A stretch of 64,000 nt of DNA from assembly GCF_030397575.1 (NCBI RefSeq), contig NZ_JAPNXS010000002.1, positions 336,055 through 400,054 on the forward strand. Reading direction: 5' to 3'. This DNA is from Psychromonas sp. 14N.309.X.WAT.B.A12. Its GTDB lineage: Bacteria > Pseudomonadota > Gammaproteobacteria > Enterobacterales > Psychromonadaceae. Of this stretch, positions 8,263-15,126 are shown piece after piece (the stretch's first letter is position 1; each line of letters starts with the position of its first letter). Position numbers and translations under genes: made by a program. Below the pieces are notes generated by a model. That model ran no database searches. It worked only from the letters and a program-made list of their open reading frames with translations, and was not told where the DNA came from.

Positions 8263-8357
8263 AACGCCTCGCTAAGAGGCAAATAATTGTTGGCTAAAAT
8301 GGCGACGCAGGAGCAAACAGCCAACTGTTATTTGTCCTTTTGAGTGCCTTGTTAGCT
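8263..8357 (-). repeat. Integron attC site (cassette 2), interrupted by the IS
   Basis: On the minus strand: GCTAAC (R''), AAGGCACTCAAAAGGACAA, inner AACAGTTGGCTG / GCCAAC arms, then TTGCCTCTTAGCGAGGC and GTT. The missing end of R' (ATAC) lies across the IS at 6400-6408 (CGTATAAC on plus). Removing the IS and one AAC restores GCGTTATAC. It resembles Vibrio/Shewanella-type attC sites strongly. Confidence 0.8.
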
Positions 8358-8362
8358 TTACC

Positions 8363-9178
8363 TTACACTTTAGTTTCATTTAATTTCCATGAATGAACGT
8401 CCGGTTCACAACGATTAAGTGCTATACCGCGACCGCGGCAAATCTCTTTAAAATTAGCGAACTCACTTTCAGTAGTTATTTTTGTGCGAGAGATGTTTTT
8501 ATAAACATGCCTTCCCAAGTATACATTTACAATTGAATCTTTTGGTAACTGCAGGCAGTAAATAGGACGACCTAAACACTTAGGATTTTTTTGAATCCAG
8601 TCACCTGAAACATTTGAAAACGCTCCACCTTCGGAGTCATAACCATATGGAGAGTCCACTAAACGTTTTACAACTCTGACTTCTTCCTCGTAGCTCCACT
8701 CAGAAGATTTATATAAAAATGCACGTTTAGTTATGTTGTAAAAGTCGGAATTAAAGCCAGTTGCATCTTTACCTATATTCATTAGTTCTTCTGTAGAATT
8801 CTCAAAATTCACAGATTTAGGTTTACTGGCAGTATAAATAACTTCTCCGTATTGAGCAGGAATGATCGAACTTTGAGTGCAAGTAAGACCTGCTTTTTCA
8901 ACATCAATACCGATAGCCACACCTTGGTGAGAATCACCATAGTGCGCCCACATTAATGGGTTTAATGGTTCTCTAGTTAATGAAAGTAAAGCGTAGTTTC
9001 GAGAGAAACGATTTCGGTATGCATTTGTAACCATACTTGCTGACATTTCTCCATCAGAGAAACCTAGCGCAGTACATTCAAAAGGATCGTTCAAATCTTC
9101 GATACAAGAAAAGGCAATTGAGTTATTTTCAATAATATCTAATGCCGTTTTAAAACTTACGTATTTATATAAGACCAC
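8363..9178 (-). CDS. DUF2971 family protein (integron cassette 2)
   Basis: 271 aa from a GTG start at 9178. Family features: VLYKYVSFKTALDIIENN at the start, FSCIEDLNDPFECTAL, the LLSLTREPLNPLMWAHYGDSHQGVAIGID block, and SEWSYEEEVRVV. It is clearly diverged from the DUF2971 protein at 4877-5692, so the two are independent acquisitions or an old duplication, not a recent tandem copy. The stop lies 8 nt before the attC core and the start ~20 nt after the previous attC, so the cassette is tightly filled. Function unknown. Confidence 0.8.
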   Translation of the reverse strand: MVLYKYVSFKTALDIIENNSIAFSCIEDLNDPFECTALGFSDGEMSASMVTNAYRNRFSRNYALLSLTREPLNPLMWAHYGDSHQGVAIGIDVEKAGLTCTQSSIIPAQYGEVIYTASKPKSVNFENSTEELMNIGKDATGFNSDFYNITKRAFLYKSSEWSYEEEVRVVKRLVDSPYGYDSEGGAFSNVSGDWIQKNPKCLGRPIYCLQLPKDSIVNVYLGRHVYKNISRTKITTESEFANFKEICRGRGIALNRCEPDVHSWKLNETKV

Positions 9179-9195
9179 TCAACTATCCAATGTAA

Positions 9196-9306
9196 AGCTA
9201 ACACTCAGTTAACCGGAGCGTAGGTTGATATTGTTTTTGCGCCTTTTGTTCTTTTGCAAAAACAATGGCAACCGTTTACGCTTCAGCGTTAAACTGCTTG
9301 TTAGCT
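9196..9306 (-). repeat. Integron attC site (cassette 1)
   Basis: Minus-strand reading: AGCTAAC (R''), AAGCAGTTTAACGCTGAAGCG..., a central hairpin built from GTTTTTGC / GCAAAAAC segments, then CGCTCCGGTTAACTGAGT and GTTAGCTTT (R'). About 111 bp, with matching GCTAAC/GTTAGC ends and pairing inner arms. The stop codon of the upstream gene (9301) is the TAA inside R''. Confidence 0.8.
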
Positions 9307-9567
9307 TTCAGGTTTCACTCTAGACTTTCTCAAAGTTGCTGTATGGTAATAACCGCCAGAATAAGAACGGCTCAACGTTACAAAAAGACCACAAGTAACA
9401 ATACTGATCGTTATTACAGATATATAAAACCAATTAACGGTTGCTTCGTAACTAAAACTTGGGAGTGAGTACCAAAGTAACAACACCCATAACACAGTAA
9501 TATATAAACTTATGAGTTGATTAATTTTTGAAACTGATAATGCAGAAGGTCCAGTAAATAAATTCAC
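9301..9567 (-). CDS. Small 2-TM protein, second gene of cassette 1
   Basis: 88 aa beginning with a GTG whose first base is the last base of the preceding gene's TAG stop (TAGTG), so translation is coupled. Two hydrophobic segments lie near residues 19-38 (ISLYITVLWVLLLWYSL) and 46-66 (WFYISVITISIVTCGLFVTL). The C-terminal ~20 residues are basic (YHTATLRKSRVKPES). Not recognised. Being locked to its partner inside one integron cassette suggests the two membrane proteins act together. Confidence 0.6.
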   Translation of the reverse strand: MNLFTGPSALSVSKINQLISLYITVLWVLLLWYSLPSFSYEATVNWFYISVITISIVTCGLFVTLSRSYSGGYYHTATLRKSRVKPES

Positions 9568-9959
9568 TAATTTATGTTTTTTTCAGTAGAAGCATTTCTT
9601 GATAACACCACTTTATAAAGAGGTCCTGTCACCTCATCTTCCAATACGTCAACGTGCTTTTCCCAATTTTCTTGCCAGTATTTACTACCTCTATTAACGC
9701 AAAACCAAGCGAACGAAAATACAATACCAAGACAACTAAGAATTACTGATAGGTCAACCTTATTCACAACAGATGAAGCCTGAACTGCAAAGAAACCAGC
9801 CAAAGTTGCACCAATAAAAGTCCAAAAGTATGTTGCTCTTTTCCAATATAATTCAATTTCAAACTTTCTAATATCAAGCGCCTGATGAAGTGCTTCTGTT
9901 TCTTTCCCCTCAAATAACTCTTTGTATTTTTCGGGTGTTACTGAATCTGTAGAAATCAT
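9567..9959 (-). CDS. 2-TM hypothetical protein, first gene of cassette 1
   Basis: 130 aa. A charged N-terminal helix (residues 6-40, ALDIRKFEIELYWKRATYF) leads into two TM helices, ~44-62 (WTFIGATLAGFFAVQAS) and ~70-88 (LSVILSCLGIVFSFAWFCVN), then a conserved-looking segment GSKYWQENWEKHVDVLEDEVTGPLYK. The layout resembles small RipA-like/two-TM proteins seen in cassettes, but I cannot name the family with confidence. It is the first cassette gene after attI, so it would be the best expressed if an integron promoter is active. Confidence 0.65.
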   Translation of the reverse strand: MISTDSVTPEKYKELFEGKETEALHQALDIRKFEIELYWKRATYFWTFIGATLAGFFAVQASSVVNKVDLSVILSCLGIVFSFAWFCVNRGSKYWQENWEKHVDVLEDEVTGPLYKVVLSRNASTEKNIN

Positions 9960-9975
9960 ATAAGTACTCTATGAA

Positions 9976-10060
9976 TGAAAGCTAACAGTATATTATCCAT
10001 AATTCACGATAGTAACGGATTATGAAATGAAATAAAAAATAACAAAACAATAATAATTAA
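9976..10060 (-). other. attI-side recombination core of the integron
   Basis: GCTAAC at 9981-9986 (GTTAGC on the cassette strand) stands just ahead of the first cassette gene and matches the attC core ends. By integron logic the attI site extends rightwards from here towards intI. Only the core can be seen; integrase-binding direct repeats cannot be assigned. The intervening 10000-10325 sequence has no gene and may hold the cassette and intI promoters. Confidence 0.5.
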
Positions 10061-10325
10061 ATCATTACCTGTCAAAGCTTTATAATAAAATAGGTGGTTT
10101 TATTTTAAACATAAAATTTGTAGAAACTAACCATTGCGTCATACTCAACTCTCTTGCGCGGAGTATGACGCAATGCTTAAAACATTAAAGTTCACAGACC
10201 AATGAACTATAAAAAATAAGTATAGGAAGCGAGCCATTAAATGCTCACTTTCCACACAAAAAATTGCATTTTGATATAAAACTCACCATAACTGCATAAA
10301 CAAACAGCTGTGGTGAGGTGTTTTT

Positions 10326-10592
10326 ATGATTACCAAATTCCCTTTTTTACAATCTCTTCGAGATGTAATTCGAACAAAACGATATGGCCTACAAATAGAG
10401 AAAAGTTATTAATATTGGGTAAAGTTTTTTATTACTTTTAATAATAAAATGCATCCTAAAGAAATGGGCGCAGCGGAAATAAATCATTTCTTGACCCATT
10501 TAACGGTAAATAGAGGCGTTAGTGCTGCAACACAAAATCAAGCGTTATGCGCTTTAGTGTTCATGTACAAACATATTTTGTCACAAACTTAA
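10326..10592 (+). pseudogene. intI: Integron integrase intI, nonsense and 3'-truncated
   Basis: Translation from ATG 10326 gives MITKFPFLQSLRDVIRTKRY... then TAA at codon 29 (10410-10412), then in the same frame YWVKFFITFNNKMHPKEMG ... INHFLTHLTVNRGVSAATQNQALCALVFMYKHIL. This is the N-terminal, DNA-clamping domain of IntI: the TYxxWIxxFIxFH, HP, and VSxxTxxQALxALxFxY patterns all match. After codon ~85 the sequence becomes the TTTGTCACAAACTTAATTAA repeat; the whole catalytic domain (about 230 residues with the Arg/His/Tyr centre) is absent. It points away from the cassettes, the normal integron arrangement. The integron can no longer rearrange by itself. Confidence 0.85.
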
Positions 10593-10662
10593 TTAAATAT
10601 TCCTGCTTTCTGAGGCCAGGAAAGCTTTACCCTTTGTCACAAACTTAATTAACAATCATCAT
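10577..10662. repeat. Partial second copy of the transposon-end-like repeat
   Basis: Two TGTCACAAACTTAATTAA sites (starting 10579 and 10635) with the same spacer as sites 2-3 of the element at 4465 (TTTCTGAGG-CCAGGAAAGCTTTACCC versus TTTCTGAGG-TCAGGAAAACTTTACCCC). Identity ends at AATCATCA. It lies in the same orientation as the left copy and abuts the truncated intI, so the integron array sits between direct repeats. Confidence 0.75.
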
Positions 10663-10706
10663 CTTTAATTTAAATTTAGGTGTTTTTGATTATTTATAAA
10701 GCTAAT

Positions 10707-11699
10707 TTATTTTGGTTCAATCGTCACTAGGTATTGTTTTACCGATATAAATGAGGCTATTAATCCTAATAAAGCACCTATAATCAATAGCATAATAGAC
10801 TCATTAAAGGTTAATGAGATGATGTCAAACTTAGCTTTGTACAAGCCAGTTAAATTTTCCACCCCTGACTCTAACCAAATCACCATAATCAAAGAGAATA
10901 ACCACGCAATAACACCACCTAAAAAACCATACCATGCACCAATATAAAGGTAAGGTAACTGTATAAAGCGATTTGTTGCTCCGACTAGTTTTAACACCTC
11001 TATCTCAGCGCGCTGGTTTAAAATATTAAGACGAATGGTATTACTCACAATCAACAATACTGACAGTAATAATAAGGTCGCAATGGCGATAACAATATCT
11101 ACAACTAAGTAAAAAATAGCCTGCAGTTTCTCAATCCAATCGATATCGACACGTACTAAATCTATATCTTGTTCTCGTTCTAAATTAGCCACCAGCAGTT
11201 TACTGCCTGCAGGGTTCATTGCCGACTCAACAGGAACTACGATTAATACTGCTGGTAACGGGTTTTCATCTAAATAATTAAGTGCCTTAGAAAAGCCAGA
11301 CATCTCTTTAAATTCTTGTAAGGCTTGATGACGAGAAACATAAGTCACTGTTTCAATATTTTCATAGAGACCTAGCTTATTAATCAAAACTTGTATTTGC
11401 TCTTCAGATAAGTCTTTTTTCAAAAAAAGGCTAATTTCTGATGCGGTTTCCCACTGCCCACCAACACGATCAACATTTTTATAAACAACATGAAAAACGG
11501 TAGGTAATGACAATGCTAAACCTAAGACTAAAATAGTCATCAAAGTCGCAAATGGGGTATTCCACAACTCCATAAAGTTATGTACTAATTGATGTATATG
11601 CTGACTGATAGTGGCTTTCACACGTCCAAAAAATGAGACTTTATTAATTTTAGGAGAGCCTGATAATTTTCTTTTGCTTGCGCCCAAACTGTTACTCAT
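10707..11699 (-). CDS. ftsX: Cell division protein FtsX
   Basis: 330 aa, the membrane partner of FtsE in the divisome ABC complex that controls septal amidases and helps start constriction. The cytoplasmic N-terminus ends with a TM (~50-72, FATLMTILVLGLALSLP), then a ~100-aa periplasmic loop (SLFLKKDLSEEQIQVL...), then three TMs near 195-220, 245-270 and 298-318. The LNILNQRAEIEVLKLVGATNRFI segment is the FtsX coupling motif. It starts 1 nt after ftsE. In most gammaproteobacteria rpoH follows ftsX; here the next sequence is the transposon-end repeat and integron. Confidence 0.95.
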   Translation of the reverse strand: MSNSLGASKRKLSGSPKINKVSFFGRVKATISQHIHQLVHNFMELWNTPFATLMTILVLGLALSLPTVFHVVYKNVDRVGGQWETASEISLFLKKDLSEEQIQVLINKLGLYENIETVTYVSRHQALQEFKEMSGFSKALNYLDENPLPAVLIVVPVESAMNPAGSKLLVANLEREQDIDLVRVDIDWIEKLQAIFYLVVDIVIAIATLLLLSVLLIVSNTIRLNILNQRAEIEVLKLVGATNRFIQLPYLYIGAWYGFLGGVIAWLFSLIMVIWLESGVENLTGLYKAKFDIISLTFNESIMLLIIGALLGLIASFISVKQYLVTIEPK

Positions 11700-11700
11700 A

Positions 11701-12372
11701 TCAATCCCTTAATAAACCGTCATTAATCATATGACCTTCGCGTAAGGTCAAGGTGCGATAACGCATCTTAGCAATAAGCCCTAAATCATGGGTGGCAATC
11801 AACACTGACATTCCAAATTTATTCAACGATTCAAATAACGTTAAAATTTCTAAGGACAATTTAGGGTCTAAATTACCTGTTGGTTCATCTGCCAGTAATA
11901 ATGGTGGTTGATTAATAATGGCACGTGCAATGCCTACACGCTGTTGCTCACCACCAGATAAGTTAATTGGAAAAGCATCTTCTTTTCCTAATAAACCGAC
12001 TTTCTCTAAAGCAGCTAAACTACGGCGTTTAATTTCAAAGCGGCTATACCCTTCAATTAATAAAGGTAAGCCAACATTGTCTAATACAGTTCTATTCATT
12101 AGTAGACGATGATCTTGAAAAATCATACCAATATGGCGACGTAAGTAAGGAATATCATTACCTTTAATATGACTAATATCGTTACCGTTTAACACAATAC
12201 GTCCCGTTGTTGGACGCTCCATTAAACTTACCAACTTCAATAATGTACTTTTACCTGAGCCAGAGTGACCAGTTAAAAATGCCATTTCACCTTGCTTTAA
12301 ATGAAAGTTGACGGAATTTAATGCGATATGGTCATCACTATAAATTTTGCTGACTTCTTCAAATAATATCAT
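11701..12372 (-). CDS. ftsE: Cell division ATP-binding protein FtsE
   Basis: 223-aa ABC ATPase that pairs with FtsX at the septum. Walker A GHSGSGKST (residues ~35-43), signature LSGGEQQRVGIARA, Walker B LLLADEPTGNLD and switch His in LIATHDLGL are all present, and the length is the family norm. It is the middle gene of the ftsY-ftsE-ftsX operon: 17 bp after ftsY and 1 bp before ftsX. Confidence 0.96.
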   Translation of the reverse strand: MILFEEVSKIYSDDHIALNSVNFHLKQGEMAFLTGHSGSGKSTLLKLVSLMERPTTGRIVLNGNDISHIKGNDIPYLRRHIGMIFQDHRLLMNRTVLDNVGLPLLIEGYSRFEIKRRSLAALEKVGLLGKEDAFPINLSGGEQQRVGIARAIINQPPLLLADEPTGNLDPKLSLEILTLFESLNKFGMSVLIATHDLGLIAKMRYRTLTLREGHMINDGLLRD

Positions 12373-12389
12373 CGTCTATTTTTACCTTG

Positions 12390-14075
12390 TTATGATTCTT
12401 CTTCTTTAGAGAAAAGTGCATCAATAAACTCTTTAGCATTAAACTCTCTTAAATCATCAATACCTTCACCTACCCCTATATAGCGAATAGGTAGTTTAAA
12501 TTGATCGGCAATAGAGAAGATAATTCCGCCTTTGGCTGTACCATCTAACTTGGTAAAGGTAACGCCGGTTAATCCTACTGCTTCGTTAAATAATTTAACT
12601 TGGCTAATGGCATTTTGTCCGGTACCGGCATCAATAGTTAACATGATTTCGTGAGGTGCAGTTTCATCTTTTTTACGCATGATACGCACTACTTTTGCTA
12701 ACTCAGTCATTAGATGGTCTTTGTTTTGCAAACGCCCTGCAGTATCAGCAATTAAGACATCAACACCACGTGCTTGTGCCGCATCCATCGCATCAAACAA
12801 AACCGATGCGCTGTCTGCACCGGTTTGTTGAGCGATAACAGGGATATCATTACGTTCGCCCCACACTTGTAATTGTTCTACTGCTGCGGCACGGAATGTA
12901 TCACCCGCAGCAAGCATCACTGACTTCCCTTCGCTTTGATATTTCTTAGCTAACTTACCAATAGTGGTTGTTTTACCAACACCATTTACCCCTACCATTA
13001 AAATAACGTAAGGTTTCTTAGTAGCATCAATCACTAAAGGTTGTTCAACTTCATTAAGGATATCTGATAGGTCTTTTTTCAACAGGTCATACAATACTTC
13101 AGCATCTTTTAACTGTTTTCTATTTGCATGCTCAGTTAGGTTATTAATAATGCGTAACGTCGTTTCTACACCGATATCCGCAACAATCAACTGCTCTTCT
13201 AACTCTTCAAAAAGGTCATCATCGATCTTTTTACCTTTAAATAAAGATAATAACCCGCTGCCTATGCTTAAACGAGTTTTCTTTAGCCCTTGAGCAAAGC
13301 GAGCAAAAAAACCTAACTTTTTATCTTCTTCTACTTCAACTATTTCAGTAACTGTTTCAACTTCTTGGCTTTCTTGTGCTTCTTCAGCCACATCTTGCTC
13401 AACCTGTTGCCGAGCTAATTCAGCATTACGTTGGGCTTCTTGATAAGCCTGACGAGCCTTCTCTGCTTGCTCTTTTTGTGCTTGCTCTGCTGCTAACCTA
13501 GCTTCAGTTGCAAGACGTTCCTGCTCGGCTTTCTCAGCTGCTAACTTAGCTTGTAATTCAGCCTCTGCTGCAAAACGTTCTTGTTCGGCTTTCTCAGCTG
13601 CTAACTTAGCTTGTAATTCTGCCTCTGCTGCAAGACGTTCTTGTTCGGCTTTCTCGGCTGCTAACTTAGCTTGTAATTCAGCCTCTGCTGCAAGACGTTC
13701 TTGCTCGGCTTTCTCTGCTGCTAACTTAGCTTGTAATTCAGCCTCGGCTGCAAGACGTTCTTGCTCGGCTTTCTCGGCTGCTAACTTAGCTTGTGATTCA
13801 GCCTCTGCTGCAAGGCGTTCTTGCTCGGCTTTCTCGGCTGCTAACTTAGCTTGATGCTCTGCTTCAGCCTGTATAGTTTCTCTTTCAGCTGCCTCTGCAG
13901 CTAGTTTGGCTTGCTGCTCAGCATCTGCAGCAACTCTTTCCTGTTCAGCTAGTTCGGCTTGTTGATCCGCTTCCGCTGCTTTTTGTTGAGCTAATACTTC
14001 TGATTGTATTTCTTGCTCTGTTTTCTTGGCTGGTTTTTTAGAAAACCATGAAAACAACCCTTTCTTTTTAGACAT
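12390..14075 (-). CDS. ftsY: Signal recognition particle receptor FtsY with expanded A domain
   Basis: 561 aa. The NG GTPase domain occupies ~residues 250-557: GVNGVGKTTTIGKLA (G1), DTFRAAAVEQL, DTAGRLQNK (G3), TKLDGTAKGG (G4). It receives SRP-bound ribosomes and delivers them to the Sec translocon. The acidic A domain (residues ~20-240) is unusual: about seven near-identical 20-residue units of the type QAKLAAEKAEQERLAAEAE, a long charged helix encoded by 60-bp tandem repeats. First gene of the ftsYEX operon; divergent from rsmD across a 97-bp promoter gap. Confidence 0.95.
   Translation of the reverse strand: MSKKKGLFSWFSKKPAKKTEQEIQSEVLAQQKAAEADQQAELAEQERVAADAEQQAKLAAEAAERETIQAEAEHQAKLAAEKAEQERLAAEAESQAKLAAEKAEQERLAAEAELQAKLAAEKAEQERLAAEAELQAKLAAEKAEQERLAAEAELQAKLAAEKAEQERFAAEAELQAKLAAEKAEQERLATEARLAAEQAQKEQAEKARQAYQEAQRNAELARQQVEQDVAEEAQESQEVETVTEIVEVEEDKKLGFFARFAQGLKKTRLSIGSGLLSLFKGKKIDDDLFEELEEQLIVADIGVETTLRIINNLTEHANRKQLKDAEVLYDLLKKDLSDILNEVEQPLVIDATKKPYVILMVGVNGVGKTTTIGKLAKKYQSEGKSVMLAAGDTFRAAAVEQLQVWGERNDIPVIAQQTGADSASVLFDAMDAAQARGVDVLIADTAGRLQNKDHLMTELAKVVRIMRKKDETAPHEIMLTIDAGTGQNAISQVKLFNEAVGLTGVTFTKLDGTAKGGIIFSIADQFKLPIRYIGVGEGIDDLREFNAKEFIDALFSKEEES
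13485..13855. repeat. 60-bp tandem repeat inside ftsY
   Basis: Six to seven consecutive 60-bp units with the core GCTTTCTC-GCTGCTAACTTAGC differ at only a few positions, mostly synonymous (GCTCGG versus GTTCGG, CTCAGC versus CTCGGC). They encode the 20-aa units of the FtsY A domain. Copy number is likely variable between strains through slippage. Confidence 0.9.
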
Positions 14076-14172
14076 TAATTAAAAACCTTACTAACAAGCT
14101 GATTACCCTGCTAAAATAGCGAGCATACTGAATTGCTATATTAACACTATTGCTTCCCGGACTAAAAATAAT

Positions 14173-14781
14173 ATGCGTAAAAATCAACGAGCTTCAAGCC
14201 AAGAAAAAGGCAAAAAGCCCAACTCCGATGGATTTATCCGATTAATATCAGGCCAGTGGCGTGGAAAGAAGCTACCTGTAAAAGATAAACAAGGGTTAAG
14301 ACCTACAACCGATCGCACTAAAGAAACCCTTTTTAATTGGCTAATGCATGATATTCGCGAAGCAAATTGTCTGGACTGCTTCAGTGGTAGCGGCAGTTTA
14401 GGCTTTGAAGCCTTATCTCGATACTGTCAATTCTGTACTTTTTTAGAGCTAGATAAACAAGTTGCCACTCAACTACAAAATAATATTTCAACATTAAAAG
14501 CACAAAATGCCGAAGTAATACAAGGCGATTCTTTAGGTTATTTGGCACAAGCAGCTAAACGACAATATAACGTTGTGTTTATTGACCCACCTTTTAATCT
14601 TGGGTTAGCTCAACCTTGTATCCAGCAATTGGAAGAGCAAGGTTATTTAGCTAATAACAGCCTGATCTATGTAGAAGTAGAAAGCACCTTAACTAATTTA
14701 GAGTTTCCTGCTAACTGGACACAACTAAAAGAAAAAAGTGCCGGGCAAGTACGCTATCAATTATTTAAGAGAGAAAGTTAA
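14173..14781 (+). CDS. rsmD: 16S rRNA m2G966 methyltransferase RsmD
   Basis: 202 aa, SAM-dependent. Motifs: RLISGQWRGKKLPV and LRPTTDRTKETLFNWL at the N-terminus, the SAM-binding LDCFSGSGSLGFEALSR, and the catalytic DPPF in VVFIDPPFNLGL. It modifies G966 of 16S rRNA in the 30S subunit. Standard gene order: divergent from ftsY and followed, with a 1-bp overlap, by the yhhL-like gene. Confidence 0.93.
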   Translation: MRKNQRASSQEKGKKPNSDGFIRLISGQWRGKKLPVKDKQGLRPTTDRTKETLFNWLMHDIREANCLDCFSGSGSLGFEALSRYCQFCTFLELDKQVATQLQNNISTLKAQNAEVIQGDSLGYLAQAAKRQYNVVFIDPPFNLGLAQPCIQQLEEQGYLANNSLIYVEVESTLTNLEFPANWTQLKEKSAGQVRYQLFKRES

Positions 14782-15044
14782 TGGCTTATTTTATTCCCTT
14801 TGCAAAAGGATTAATGTTGATTATTTGGGGGCTACTACTGACTAATTTGGTATTCCCTTTCCCAGGTAAAGCCGCCATGGCTTTTTACTTTTTATTAGCC
14901 TTTGTAGTGATCATGCACGCAATCCAATTATTGGTGATTTATGGGGCTTTTGCCGAAAAATTAAAACTAACCAAAAAAGAAGGTGTTGAGATATTCTTTT
15001 TTGGTGTGTTCAAAATGTGGCAACTAAAAGATCGGCTGATCTAA
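14781..15044 (+). CDS. yhhL: DUF1145 family inner membrane protein (YhhL-like)
   Basis: 87 aa with three hydrophobic segments (~8-26, 32-58, 66-78) and the family ending FFGVFKMWQLKDRLI. The start overlaps the rsmD stop by one base (TAATG), so it is co-translated with rsmD, as in E. coli (rsmD-yhhL). Function not known. Confidence 0.8.
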   Translation: MAYFIPFAKGLMLIIWGLLLTNLVFPFPGKAAMAFYFLLAFVVIMHAIQLLVIYGAFAEKLKLTKKEGVEIFFFGVFKMWQLKDRLI

Positions 15045-15070
15045 TTTTTTGATAAACATACCTTAAAACA

Positions 15071-15097
15071 AAAAAGGATGAACATGAGTCCATCCTT
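15071..15097 (-). terminator. Intrinsic terminator after kdsD
   Basis: AAGGATG ... CATCCTT, 7-bp arms with a 10-nt loop. On the minus strand it is followed by TTTTTT, so it serves the kdsD transcript. It lies between converging yhhL and kdsD and may also slow the plus transcript. Confidence 0.7.
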
Positions 15098-15126
15098 AAC
15101 TATCTAAATAATGTGGTTGGCAAGTT

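Noticed and set aside
13485..13855. CRISPR or satellite repeat
   Set aside because: The 60-bp units have no spacers and are in frame within ftsY.
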